Source: Lingula anatina (Eukaryota; Brachiopoda; Lingulata; Lingulida; Lingulidae). From it: a stretch of 64,000 nt of DNA. Made by a program: the position numbers and the translations under genes. The stretch's first letter is position 1; every line of letters starts with the position of its first letter. Below are positions 23,501 to 38,500 of this stretch, piece after piece. Under the pieces are notes generated by a model. That model saw only the letters and a list, made by a program, of their open reading frames with translations. It was not told the DNA's origin and did not search any database. The DNA is taken from positions 117,993-181,992 of the forward strand of contig NW_019775811.1 of NCBI RefSeq assembly GCF_001039355.2, in the 5' to 3' direction.

Positions 23501-26500
23501 TGATTTCCCTAAGCAGTGTTTGATAGTGGCACTTAAATACAATTATGTCAGATTTCCAAACAGTAAAAGGGACTCATGCCATTTGGCAGGGTTTTGTGAG
23601 CAAATACAAATGATAAATCTTAAAAACAAGGTATGTTGGATTAAATAGTGATTGAAATTTACTTTTCTGCATTGGCGTAAGTCAAAAATGCACACTTCGG
23701 TTGATTATAGTAGTCACTATCTCACAAACTCTGTCCACCAGGCTGACTTCAATTACTGCGTTTCAGATTTTGTTACAACTGCTTCAAGTGCCCAGTGAGG
23801 GTGGGACATCAGGTGTTGTGACAGCTGCAGTGAAAACACTACGAGACCTTTGTGTCCATCTGCAGCACAGGATCCACTTTTATCAGGATCCAACTCTGTA
23901 TACACCAAAAATAGGTGATGTATCATATAATAATACATGTATTTAAATAGTGCATTGTCTTGAATTTGGAAGATAACCAAGGGTTTTCAAGGATTTAGGG
24001 TACAGGGAATCACAAAAGGTGAATCTGTAATTTGGTCATTGATTTACAGGGAGTCCTGGGGAAAGCCTTGAAGATAGCCTTAATTAACACCTTACTAGTG
24101 CTTTCCCTCTCTTTTTTCCTTGAAAAAAAGTGGAATTAACTTAGATGCTCAATTTAAAATGTAAACAGCATTTGTCAAAGAAGAATCTTATTTATATTTA
24201 GATGCTTTATTGTTTTTTTTTTCTTATTCTTCTTATTTCATGCTCTTTGTAATATTGTTTCAGACTTTGGGGCATCTCCTCCATCAAGTGTTGCATCTCC
24301 TAGCAATCAGACTCTTAATTCTTCTGATACAAGACCATCTGTGATTGGTCGAAGTGATACCCGTAACCAGGGTGATGGTCAAGATAGAGATACTTCGCCA
24401 TCAGATAGTTCAAGGTTATTTAACAGTAAACCATTTAGAAACTTAGTGTCATTTTTGTCTTGAGTGCATTAGTGGTGGTGGCAATATCAAATTAGGCAAT
24501 TTTGACCAATTTTCCTTCTGTAAATATATATTTTAAAGTGGTTTTTGCTCTCTTGCTTCCCTGCATTGTCATCTACTTATTATAACTAAATAAACATATT
24601 GATTTTAAGTCTAAATTCCAAATATGTTCTTTAGACTTTACAATAAGTTACAATTTTGTGTGGTACATATTTCAGTTGACTCCTGGCCATTACGATCTGT
24701 GTTGATGATTTCGCCTCCCTGGGGAGGATTATCATCATTTTTATAAGCCCTGCTGTTGTATGAGGTGCTGAAAAATAGCATGCTTATAATATTGTTCTCT
24801 GCCTGAACCCTGCTTCAACCCTTAAGTACTGAGTGCCAAGCAGGGAGTCGGCAGATACTGTTTATAAAGGATTGGTCAAACTCGTGCCTCTTGCTCTGGA
24901 GACAAACACTCTAATCAGAAGGCCATCTGGTCAGTACAAATTATCCTTCATTTTGTTTCATTTCTGTCCTCATTTCAGACCAGTGTCCCCTCAGGAGGAC
25001 CAGGACATGGGTAATCACCAGCAGGAAGACACAGACGTTGACGAGATGGACGCCCTGCAGTTCTCTCAACTGACCCTTCCACAGTGCTGTCTCCGGACAC
25101 TGACCAGGGCTGCCCCCTTGCTGCGAACTGACCGCAAGGACACCCTGGTGGATGTAGCTCTCTTGATGGACGAGAGTTTGGATGTACTGGGGCTAAGTCT
25201 CACAGGTCAGGTGTGGACAGATGGCAGTATAACAGCTAGAGATATGGTGAGTTTGATAAATAAAGACTTGTTATTATGCAGGAAAGTCTACACCTTTATT
25301 TCATTTATCACATCTGGAAGTATATCTGTTGGTGTATAGAGCATACTAGATATTTGAAAAAGGCTGGTTTTAAGGAAAGACGTTTTAGTGATAAATGTTT
25401 ATGTTCTGTAGTTGCTTTTATGCATTTTTGATGAACTTGGTTCGAAAAAGAGTACCAGATATATGGTGTCATCTTTAGAATGGTTTGAAAAGCAGGATTA
25501 ATAATTTCAATGTTCTTTTCGGCAGATTAAGAAAGTTTATGCGATCTGATAAAAAGCGTCATTTTATTTATTCAGAATGCATAGCATTATATAGCAATAT
25601 AGTTCTAAGAATATCTTGTGCTTTGTCTATTTCAGGTTGAGAAGTTACAGGAATTTTTACAAATCCTTGGTGAAGTCTCCAGTTACCATCACCACCAGTC
25701 TGGCACCAGTGGTGACAAGGAGCAGCACCGCCTTGGTTTCCTGGTGGTCAGCGTATTCCTGCACAAGTTCCTCAAGCTGTTGGTGCCAGTTGAACAGGTA
25801 GTTAAGAATATTTTTGCTGAGTGTTTGAATTGTCGTGAGAATTGTGTTCATTTGTTAAGTTTTGATTTGTAAGAATCATAATCAGCAGCAGTGGTCTTAA
25901 GCAAAAATAATCTATATTAATCTGTGACAAGTAAGCACAACACCACTCACAAATACAAATTATTGATAATAAAAGATCCTATTTATCTGGTAACTGTCAA
26001 TAAAGATAAGTGCAACTTCCAGTAATGAGATTTTTCTGTCTTTTGATGGTATTCCGACGTTTTTGAGAGCCAATAATAACATTTTTGAGATAGATGCAGA
26101 GGCCCCCCTGGTATGGACCCCACGTCATTATTTTCAGATATCAGTCTTTTTATACCTGAAATTCTCTATGATATTTCCTTCTTGTCATCCATACCACTAA
26201 AGGCTCAGTCTGTGATCTCGGAGCACCTGAGTCAGTCAGTGAGCTGGATAGTGTTTGATGAGGCGCTTTCCCAGAGTCTCCCTGCCCTCAGACCTGCTTT
26301 CCTGCCTTACCTGGAGGCTGTGGATGGAGAGGGGTACCAGAGGTTCCTGCAGGCTGAGACCATAGTGGTGTCCATGCAGAAGACTTGCCAGTTCTTACTG
26401 AACTGCCAGAACAGGGTAAAATACTGCGCAAAACAGATGGTTGTTAATAATAATTTATTATAGCAATAATGTCATATTGAGTACTGTTTTACAAACTTGC

Positions 26501-29500
26501 TTTTAAAATATTGGGTTCACAATGGACTAGTGAGTCAAAAACTGGTATCTGTGATTTTCACAAAATATGTATACTAAATGAAATTATTGGTTGTGACTTG
26601 TCATATGTATTGCAGGGGCGGACTCAGAGATATTTTCTGACAGTCTTCCATATTATATTTGTTGATCCATCCTTCATTCTTTGACCGTCTTCCGACAGAA
26701 AAAATCAGATACCTTTCATTGTAAACTTGAAAATCTGACCGTCTTCTGGAAGACCCAGAAGACAGCCTAAATCCGCCCCTGTATTGAGAAGGAAAAAAAA
26801 ATCCCACTGGTCATGTATACCTGATTTGATGAAAAATATGGTCATTGAATTCATTAAGAATTATTTTAAATTCAAGAAGAACATGATACTAAGCATCACC
26901 TCAGACAAGTAAATTTTTAAACCAATTAATAATTTTTTCCTCAGTGTGATCAAGATGCCACAGAGCTGATACAGATTGCAGAGGACTCCCTGCCCAGTCT
27001 TCCATATCACTGTAACCTAACACTGGTAGAGGAGTATGTCAGACTGTGCTCTGATGTGTAAGTTAATTCTGAGTGTATAGGCATGTCTTCATGTACATGT
27101 TGTAATGTCCCAGTCTACCCTGTCACTATAACTGAACACTGTTAAGCTCTGGACTACTTGCATGTTACTTGTGCAGTGCTTGTGTATGTGTGTAGTAGTG
27201 TCTATGTGTTAGAGTACACTGCCATCATAGACTTATGTTGGTAAAGAAGTGCCTTCTCTCTCTCTCTCTCACAAACATCGTAGAAATCATAAACTAGACG
27301 GATTTACATTTGACATGCCTTAGTAACTAAATCTCTTTGTCTGAACATACTGGTAAGCACACCAAATATGATACACTCATTTAAGTTAACACTTCATTTA
27401 CCTGCCCTCTTTCCAGCTGCAGTCCAGTCAATGCCAGTCCAATAGTGATGACCAACAGTAGGAAGGTGCTCCTGGAAGTCCTTGCCCACTCTCTGGTGGA
27501 GGTGAAGCTGAGGGCATTCTCTGTATGTCTGGCACTGGTCAAGGTACAGAAAGGAAGAATATTTGGTGCTAGCTTTATCTGTCTGTATTATTTTTCTGCA
27601 CAGAACAAAACTATACCCTGCTCTGCAGTGTCAATCAATTGTCAGTCCTACGTCCTTATTTGATTTTGGGACTGCAAAAAATGTACTCACTATGATATGC
27701 TGTTTTGACTTTTGTGAGGATAAAGGAGTGATAGAGCTGGTGCACCTAGGTATATTCTGGCGATTATATTTATGCTGATTTTATGCTATGGACTTTATTT
27801 TACACTTATATTTTAGGATACTCTTCATATTGATGGCCCCGGCAAGCCGTCCAGTTGTCAGAAAATCCTGTTCTTGTTGGACAGACATGTTCTGTATGAA
27901 ATCTGCTGCTTTGGGATGGATGATGCTAATGAAAGGGTGGGTTGTTGAAGGCAGGACATAAGGAGGCCATCTTACATTTAGCTGACATTTTGTTATTATT
28001 AGGATTATAACTGCAGTTTGCATTTATAGTAGTCATAACTACACTTTGTTAAATTATTTATCATATTTACAACTATAATTTGATTTTTTATTGACTACAG
28101 TCTGTTTAAACATCAACTGAGATACATTGCACTTTAGGGGTTTTTCCTCTTGCTATTAACTTCAGAAGTTGCAATATTTATTGGCATTATATATGTAATA
28201 GATCAGCACCAGGTTGAAAGTGCCTAGCTGATAACTGCTTGTATTTGTTTGATTAATTTATGGGATTCAACTGCCAATATCAAGTGTTCATATTTCCAGG
28301 TCTTGGGTGTGGCACAGCAGGTAGTCTTGTACCTCCTTCAGAGTCAGCTGCTAATGCCTGATCATATATGGAGCAGACTGATGCAGATTGTGGCTGCTAT
28401 AATGCCAATATTACAGGTAATAACACAAATTGAACTATCAGTTTAGTTTAAACATCACAGGACAAGTGTGAACCTGAGATGAACATGTGTAGCTTGTACA
28501 CACTGAGTTGAACCTTGTCAGTTCAGCAGTTGTCATACACTTGCTATCTTCTCCAGACAACTCTTCCCTACAATTGGGTTACAATTCAGTTTCAATACTA
28601 AGGGTACCATAGCTATTTCAGTTCCACAGCTAACACCTCAATGTTAATATGCTTTATTCTACTGGATATTTGGGTTTGGATTTTAAAAATGAGTTATCTG
28701 TTTCCACACAGGGTTATGCTGGTTTGCAGAGCCCCCTAGGGAGCAGTATTCGTAGCCTGTGTGAGGTCACTCCGACTCCAGTGAAGGGAACGTTGCCCAA
28801 ACTAGAGAGGTTCAGGGGTGTTCTCAGAATGATGTTTTCCAAAGATGTCAGGTAAGCAGAAACTCTGATGCAAAAAAATGTATTTCTAGACATGTTATTG
28901 GAACATCATCTCAAATACAATGTCATGTTATTATGATACTGTTCCCATACAATTGTGTAAAGCCCAGTTTTTTCCCAGAGTATTGGTGACAGTAATTACA
29001 GGTGCACTGAAGTATTTTGTTAAACAGCCTGACATTTGGACCAGCTGTAAGGAATAAATAATTTTGACTTAAGGACCTCTTGATGTCATACACCCCATTC
29101 TCATAGATTAGATCGACCTACATTGGATCGACCTAACTCCCTGGGGGTTCACGCTAAATAGCTGTCAGCCGGGCGGACACGAAAGTTAATTACCCCTTAA
29201 AGCTTGTAGTAGGCGGGGACGGACACTTAAGGGGGATTATCTGACAGTAATCTAGTGAGACTCCCCGCGGTGATAGATCGATCTAAAAGTTGTGAGAACA
29301 GAGCCATAGGCACTGTAAATTCAAAGTGCCAGGTCTAATAATTGTATCAGTCCCCAATTTCTTCTGGCCCTACGAAAAAAAATTGAGTCAATACAAGTAG
29401 CACTCCTGCTTGTTTTTACTGTGATATGAATGATTTTTTTTAATCATTTATGGCTATGGATGGTGCAAGCTTTTTGAGGCATTTTGTCTCTTTGCTCTCC

Positions 29501-32500
29501 AGGACCAGAGCAGAGGCGCTGTCCAAGCTGGCCTGGTTTCTCTCAGATGAGGAGGACAGCGAGAAGAAGCTCCCAGTCTTCACAGAACTAGACGTGGCTG
29601 GGCTGTCAGACCTGTATGTCATCAGGGAGCCTAGATACCTAGAAGATTCTGATGAGGCTAGGCGCTCTGTTTTCCAGGTAAATGGGATATTTTATTGCTG
29701 TGCTGTTTACACTTAATGACCATATCTGTTACTAACAGTAGTAATATTATATGTTTAAGTCTCTCTGGTCTGTATTTTTTGAGTTAACAGTACAAGTTTG
29801 TGATATTGATAATATTTTGAGATTCTACAAGTTCATGGACCAACGGGGTGATATCACTGTAGTGATACTTTTTTCACAGAAATGGGGCACTGCTCATACT
29901 GTTGTGACTCATTCTTATTGAATGTGATATAATTATGATGATTTATCATGATACAGTTTTATATATAAAATATACTCAAGGAATTTATTTCAGTAACAAA
30001 CTCTAAAATAGACACATTTTTATTGCTTCTTTAAGATATAAATACAATAATTTTATAATTAAAACCATGAGTTAGAACAAAACTAGAAAACATTGATGGG
30101 ATAAAACTCTTTAAAAATCTCTTGTGATTACAGGTGGACAGTATGATGAAAGTTGTCAATATTCTCAGATCTCCATCAGTGGATATTGGAGTGAAAAAGT
30201 CTGCACTAGACCAGCTAGCTATTATGTTACAAGGTAAATATACCCATGAGGTGTATTTTGATTTTATTATTATTACAGTTATATTTGGAAATTGATATCA
30301 TGACCTGTTTTCACTGAAGACAAGTCTTTATAGTAGCAGTACTAATACGTATTGTTTTGAGAGGTGTTTTAAGGTCCTGTAAAAATGATCGTTTGTGTAA
30401 ATATCAGTATATATTTATTTTTTTATCTAATATTTTTTTATATATTTAGTGAAGAGGCACCAATAACTGTGTGTGGTATCTATCACTTTCTATCTGGAGG
30501 TCTTGTACCTGTTTCTTCCTCATTACAGATACCAGTCTACACAAAGTGTTCAGGGAAGAGGGAGGGCTGGAGATGGTGCTGGACAGTATGAAGACGGCTG
30601 TGCTCAAAGAAAACAGTACAGTTCAGGTATGTCATGTGCAATTTGTTTTCAGACAGAGCTCAGATTGAAGGCGAAATAAAAATTGGTAGTTGTGGTGTAT
30701 GTTAATGTTGGTGCGTCTTTATTGTGAAAAATTTGAGGAGGGGGGAAGGATGATACCCTGATTCTCTTAAATTTTATTTTCTTTTAAGTGCATTACAGCT
30801 TATGATTATTCTGGAGTACCTTGGATTTCATTCTCACAATCACAGATGGTCTTGATTTAACACTGAATTAAAAAAAAATTATCATGATTATTATTAAACT
30901 TTGTGTTCTTTTTTGTCTTTCTCTCTTTCACTATCAGTTTTCTGAGACCATCTTTCTGCCAGCCTGTGTGACCTTGCTACGTCACCTGGTCCATTCCGAC
31001 TACCATCTCCGTCACCAGTTGGCGCATGAATCACAAACCTATTACATGATAGTCAGAGGTAAAATGGTGGTATTTTTTTCTCATTTGTTATGTTTTGTCT
31101 GTGTTTTGAATTGTACCAAATAAATCGACATGTTACACATTTGTTGTAATACTTTTTATCTTTTGTTATGTTTTTAACTGTACCAAATAAATTGACATGT
31201 ATTTTATTTTTTAAATTACTGGATATCCTAAAGGTCTCATGAAATGCCATGTATTTTAGCATCTATCCTCCACAACAAGAATGAGCAAGTACATTATGAT
31301 GCCTCACACCTCTTGCTGTTGTTGTTATTTGATGAAGTGGCCAGCATAGATGTCTGGTAAGTTGCCATCATTACTGCTTTCAATGACACCTTTATGGGTG
31401 AAGGAAGTTGGTGCCCATTCTGAAACTGTACTTTGAACATGTGGGTTGTGGAAAATATATCACCTCTGTACCTCTTTGTCATGCCCAGTTTACGTATAAG
31501 GGGTTATTTGCTTGTCAGCTTTCAAGCAAGTTTTGTAATAAATTTAAGATTGCAACGAATAGGAAGCAACTCCCATAATAAGCCTTCATTTGCATTTTAT
31601 AAAATTTATTAGTTACTAATTTATTTAATCATTCATACATTCCCCAGTGATTGTTTTGTGAAAATTTTTCTTTAAATTCTCATTTAGGTCAGTAGCAGTG
31701 GACTCTTCCCCCAAGAAGTCAGTTCAATGTTTCAGTCTCCCAGCCTTCATGGCTCACAGGTACCACATTCCCTTCAAACCCATTACCCACCATGTGATCA
31801 GCCAGCACAGGATTGACCTAGTTTCCAGCACAGACCCCCTGCAAACAGGACCCCCTGCAGAGATGTTAAAAATAGCCTGGAATGTGGCCTGGCATGGAGA
31901 TATGGAGAGTTTGATGGTAGATCTGAGGAAGAAAAAGGAAGAGGAAAAGGAGACTGAGTAAGTGAGGGGTGATATTTTGACGATTGTTTTGAAGATTGAA
32001 ACAGAAGAATGGAAAAACTCACAAAGTGCCTTAGACTGTAAGTGGACACCAACTTTTGAAGCACAAGTTGTAATGAGTAAGAACATTTGTGAACAAATTT
32101 TCTGGAGAAAAGCATCTTCAGCAGTGACCAATTTTTAAAGTGTAATGCTTTAGATGGTATGAAGAAATGCTAATTGAGTGAAAAAAATCATTCTAGGTTT
32201 TCTGCCAAGTTACATTTAACACCAGCAGACAGAGCCATACTGGAGACCACCCACCTGATCTCTGCCATCCAGCAGTGCCTGTACAGCATGTGTAATGCCA
32301 CATCCCACACTGAAGTCAGCCAGGCCCTGGGGAGACTGAAGACCTACATGACAGTGTGCAGGGTGCATGGACTGGGTGCAGAGATACTGTACAGGTTAAA
32401 ATGGAGAGAGGCCATTGGAAGGTAGAAATAATGTGTTGTATCTGAATGTGATGTTTATTTAACCTGTTGCTGTTCCAAGCTGGTTGGAAAGTGTATTAAT

Positions 32501-35500
32501 TGGTCATTTTTTTGTTTGGAAGGTGAAAAAGGTTTCAACAAAAACAGTTTTTTTTTATCATTGTGCCACTCTGGACATAAGAATGTTGAGGAAAGATTAC
32601 AATTGGTGGGATGAGCTGGATAGGGTGTTTAAATAACATGATTTTATTGTTTATTTTCAGATTCCTTCAGGTCATTCCAGCGTCATCTTCGGATGAGTCA
32701 CTCTTGATGGAAATTCTCTCTTTTTTAAATCTGATGTTGGAAGCAGGCCCAGTGCCTCAGGCTGAGCAAGTGTGGCTTGGAGATCTCTTGGTTAAAAAGA
32801 AGGGGGCGCTGCCAAACATGATAAGCTTACAGGATGGCAGACAACAAGACGGGGAGGGGGACCATGTGGATGATATTACTAGGTATGTTGACTGTGAAAG
32901 GATAGATTAATATAAATTGATTTTTTTTTTTTTGTAATATTCCTATTTGTCTTTATTTTTATTTTAATTTTATCTATTTATTTATTTTTTTTAATTTTTG
33001 AAGAAAAGAGAGATTTACTGCAGTCTTACATATTTTGAGTCTAGTGCACATTTTGCATAATTCTGTAAAATGTAAACTACAGTAACTTCAAATTATGAAG
33101 GAATTTATCAATTATTGTCAGGTTGCTAAGGAAAGAAGTGCTATGCTTTGTACGAAGATTTGTTAATAGGCTGCCTCAGATGATAGCTAAGACGTAAGTC
33201 ATATTGGGTTGATATGCAATGAATAAGAATGTAACCTTACCTTGTAATGGATGGGATAGTGTTCAACAGAAAATTCTTGAAGGGAGAAAAAACAATAATA
33301 TGAACTTTGTTTAATTGTATAGAAGTATACATGAAGAATTCTGTTTCATATTAGAATTAGCTATCCATTTATATAAAATTTTGAAGTAAACCCTTCATAA
33401 TAAGGGTTTTGAAAAATGATTTCATTTTCAGATCCTTGAAAACTTGGCTCAGAGGAGATATTGTACGTAGTCTTCTGCTGAGGTTAAACTTGGCAGATGC
33501 GCCACAGTTTTACAATCTCCCTTCCCTAGAGAGCACACTGCCATGCTTGACCAATGTGACAGCAAGGTAAACTGGACTGATGATTGCACTTTGTCATCAA
33601 CTCCGAAATATCTTTACATTAAGGGTTATCATACATTTTTTTAATGTGGACTTAAATTGCTGATGTAGAACTGAGTTCTTTTACTTCCTCAGAAATTGAT
33701 CCTAATTGTTTTGTAATTTCTGCCAGTTGCAAGAAAAAAAAATTATGCTTTTTCAGCCATTCAAATTGAAATTTATCTCATTAAGTTTTTAGTAAATTTT
33801 CACATTTTCTTTTGATAAAACAGACCAGGTTGGAGTTCTGGATGTAAAGACACAGATAGCAGCACTCTCTGCCTGCAGCTACTGAACTGTTTACTGGAGG
33901 TAATCATGATGACATCACTGTTACTATTAGCCAGCCAAATGAAAAGAAATACAGTATTTGTTAGATAGATAAAGATGATTTACTTAGACTAGGGAAATGA
34001 TACAATTGTGAATGTATGACAAAGATTTCCCCATTAGTTTTACCATTTCATGTTGGCAGTAAGCCTGTGAAATCCAAAGGAAATGTGAAAATAGATGTAA
34101 TGTTACAGCGACTGTTAATGTTCAAGATGATGATTTGATGCTCACTGTCAAGAAATCACTGTCAATTTATTAATGCTGTAACATTTACCCCGCAGGTACT
34201 CTCAGCCTTTCACATAGGGCGTGGAGGGATGTCGATGTCGTACATGGGACGTGGGGTGACCAGGAATGCCACACTGTGTCTGCGCCACCTGGCATATGAA
34301 ATGTCTGACCAAAGCACAGAGGAGGTCTGTAACAGCCAAAATGGAAACTTTATGGATATGTGGATGAATTCAGTTGTCTGCATAATTTTTCACCTTATAA
34401 TTGTGAATATTTATTTAGTACTTTAAACTAGGAATTTAATCTCTAATATTAGTTGAAACTTTAAACATTGCTTTATTTGGTTTTTCTTATTTTTCTAGGT
34501 TCAAAGGATCTGACTAATACAGATTTTTTATTTATGCATCATTATTTTATTTCATTGTTAATATGGAACAAAATATTTTATATTTTAAGGGAAATAAAAA
34601 GGTGTTCTGTTCTCTTTCTATGAATTGTCTCCATGAATTGTCTTCACTGTTGGAATATTTTTCCAGGACTGGCCCAAGTGCTGGCTGTTCACCAAGCAGC
34701 TCCCAGAACACCCCAGCACAGACCCTGCCTACAACTGGCTGATACCACTGTGGACATACAGAGACCCAGAGGTGAGATAGTCACATTGTATTGGTATACT
34801 TACAAACACTGCCTACAACTGGCTGATACCACTGTGGACGTACAGAGACCCAGAGGTGAGATAGTCACATTGCATTGGTATACTTAACTACACTGCCTAC
34901 AGCTGGCTGATACACCTGATGAGGTAGTCACATTGTTTTGGTATACTTAACTGCGCTGCCTATCTACACCTGGCTGATACTGCTGTGGATGTACGGTGAC
35001 CCATCTTTTGGGGGTTATGTCCGATCAGCAAGTTGATTTTTGGCAGTCTTAAGTCAATCAGTTTCAGTTTTCATGTTAACTTCATCAGTGTCATGGTTTC
35101 CTTCAGGTCCGTGCTGCAGGTCTTGGCATAGCTGTAGCCTTGACAAGCACAGAGGCGGGCCGTATCACCATGACAACACATTGCCAACAGCTGATTGGTG
35201 GAGTTTGGGGAGCAGCTTTTTCTGTTCTCCTGGACCATTATGAGTGTAGCATGGTGAGACAACAGGTACGGCATCTGTTATGTTATGTTTTCAAGTTGAC
35301 TGTGGTTGAGATTTCAAGTACAGCTCACATGTAACATCTTGGCAGGTCTGTAAAACTCTGTTTAAAGCAGCTTATGCCAGGCCCTGTAGAATATCAACAT
35401 CTCACTGTGTCTGATGTACCTCTTCCAGGCTGCCTTATTGCTGGTCAATCTCACCTCTGATACTATGCCAAGTGGCAGTGTGGAACTGGGAGCTAATATA

Positions 35501-38500
35501 TGGCAAGGACCTGTCATTACTAGCCCACAGAACCAGGTAATGAATAAGTAATTTATAAAAAGTTTTTAAAAAGGTGAGTTTTGTTAGTGCTAGGCTTACT
35601 GTTTCATCCATCATCTTTCATTTCTAACTGTTCATTTGCAAAAATTGATATGGAGGTTCTGATTTTTTATACAACATATATATTCTCGAATTGTACTACT
35701 ATTCACACACACACGCACGCACACACGTTCAACAATGTACAACAGAAGTGAACACAAAAACTGATTTCATTTATAGTTTAAATTTGCCTATAGTTGCCTA
35801 TAGTAAGCAGCTCTACCAGTATAGCTCAGCCAAGATATTGCTGTTCAAACTAAGTTTTCCTTTTTCCCTCCAGGTGGCGCTGGTGGGGACCTCAGCCCTG
35901 ATGGCCCTCCTCCACCACAGTCACTTCTACCAGGAGATGGTGGTCCTACTGTCCAGTTACTACCCCTATATCACTGTCCACCCCATCAAAGTGGCCTCTA
36001 ATTCACCTGGACAGGTGTCCACAGCCTCCCAGTCCACTCTCACTACTTCAGGTAGGTCTGAGAGAAGGGATAGGAGTGGTCGGGGAGAGTATTGTGACTT
36101 TCCAAATTCCAGCAGCCATCCTCAGTTCGTGGAAGATTATATGTTGATTGCTGCCTCACTGTGAATGATTCTACTTCATCTTTACATGAGATTCCTTCAT
36201 CTGAAACTTTGTATCTGCTCTTACCACTCCAAATTGAGTGAAAGTGTGGGGAAGGGAGGTAGGGGATAATTATAGCTCTCCAGCTTCTATCTTTACTTCA
36301 CTTGAAATCTCATTAGATTTGAAATGGTGTATAAAGATGTAGATGTATAAATGATTTAAACATTTTCTGTTTACCAAATTTGATATAGTTCATCTATAGA
36401 GAAGAGGATAATGCTTTTCAATATAATTTAATGACATTGTGTAATTATAATTTTTTGTCAACTTGCATTCTTCCAGAGTCTGGAACACCTGTTCCTGGAG
36501 TGGCCACTCAGTTTGGGCGCCCTGCAGTCCACGCTGTGATAGTAGAACAGGCAGACAGTAGCCCATCTCAGCACAGCTCACACCATGACTCTCCTGTGAC
36601 TGGCTCTAGTGGACAACCTGGTAAGACTTAACACTGGACTTAAGGGTACATGGTCTTTTTTAAAAATGAGTGTTACTTGATTATCAGGGTAGAGGCTTGG
36701 TAAAGGTAAAGAGATAATTTAAAGATCTTGGCTCATATTTGGATCTTGGCTCATAATTTAGCCACAACTGACTAGTTTTTTTTGAAACAATAAGATGTAC
36801 TACCTATGCAGAATATATTGATCCAGAAACAGTAAACATGTATGCACGTGCGCATGCACACACGCACATGGACACACACAGGCACACGAGAGAGAGATTA
36901 ATATCTGATATGTCTTTGTCATCAGCAGACAGCAGCAGTCCGTCCACCTACCTGTCCAGGGGCAGTGCTGGGGACTACCAGAGTATAGCCACCCCCTCCC
37001 TGGTCTCAGCGGTCAGTCAGCTTCTGACCAACCTGGTGGTCCTAATGCCCCAGGACACCCTGGACTGCTTGAAGAAGGAGGGGCTGCTCAGGGCACTGGT
37101 CAGGTATTGGTTAGAAGTTAATAAACTGGTTTATAAACTGTTTACTAGTAGAACCATTAATGAGTCAGATAGATCTATAGTAGAATGAAAAAATCAATCA
37201 ATCAACAGACAGATGAATAAAGAATTATACAAGTTTGTTATTTACTATAAATAAAAAATGGAAAATGTAGGTTTGTTAGTTATATAATAGACAAATAGAT
37301 GAGCAAACTGATGGAAAAAATAAATAGATAAATAGTTACAGTGATGTCCACCTTATCATTTCAGTTTGACGGACCCTGATTTATTAGCAGTGTACACCAG
37401 GGACATGCAGCAATCCAAAACTCCCTCCTCCTCCCCCTCCTCAGGGTCCAGTGAAGATGAGGGGATGTTGCGACAGCTGGTCATCCTGGTCGGTCTGGTG
37501 GAGATGTACACCAGTATCCTACAGCTGGTCACTCACTGCTGTGAACTGGACACTGAGGTCAGGGAGGAGATACTGCAGGAGGCAGTCATACTGGACGGTA
37601 CTCTTAGGCTGCTGGAGTATAATATTACAGGTACTGTGTGTGTGAGCATGCTTGTGTTTACCAGAGTGATATATTTGTCTAGGTGTGTGTTTGTAAACTT
37701 CTACATATTTTCAGCATAAATTCATTGAATTAATAAAAAAGATTGATGAAACGAAAAATATGATAGCTTGACATATACATGTAAAATAAAAAAATCAGGC
37801 ACCTTGATTGTATGACAATTTCTATAAGGTCTACGTTGATTGTACTAGGTTTCTGTTTCTTTTTACACGTTATATTAACTTTTGATATTAACTTTGTTTT
37901 CAGATCCTATTGTTATAGAGAAGTGCCAGGCCCTCCAGACAGCTGTGTATAACTTCCTGATATCACTGCTGCAGCACTCTGGGCAACAAGGGTTCCTGAA
38001 CATTGCTCAAGCATGTGTAAAGCAATGGGACATATTAGCAGGTGTGCTTTATAATTGACTTTTAGTCATTTTGAAGTTTAAGATAGGCTTCTCTGATGAC
38101 TTAAAGCTGGAAGAACATGCAATTTAAAGGAACAAAAAAGAGACTGTGGGCATGAGAAAGCTGGATCAGTAATGTTGTGCAAGCATTTTACAGGAAAAAG
38201 GAAAATATGTGGAAAAATTTTGAAATCAGTAGATTATCACTAGGTAATGAAATCTAAACATTTCAATTACATAATCAAAAGTTTGCTGATCTAAGGTAAC
38301 AATTTTATCATATTTTATTGCGTGAGTGTGATAAGTCAGAAATACTTCTTCTGTAAACAAACTTGTCCAGATGATGTTATCTTATTAGTACCACCAGCGT
38401 GTACGCTGGCGGTACTCATGGTTTTAGTCCCGACCCGTCTCGTCCGGCTCGTCCGGCTCCGCAGGCTCCGTAAGCTCCGCCGGCTCCGCGTACTGGCGCC

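Noticed and set aside
24700-24733. Hairpin CCTCC-CTGG-GGAGG flanked by GATGAT/ATCATC as a terminator or element end
   Set aside because: Short, single, and without matching element borders; not enough to call.
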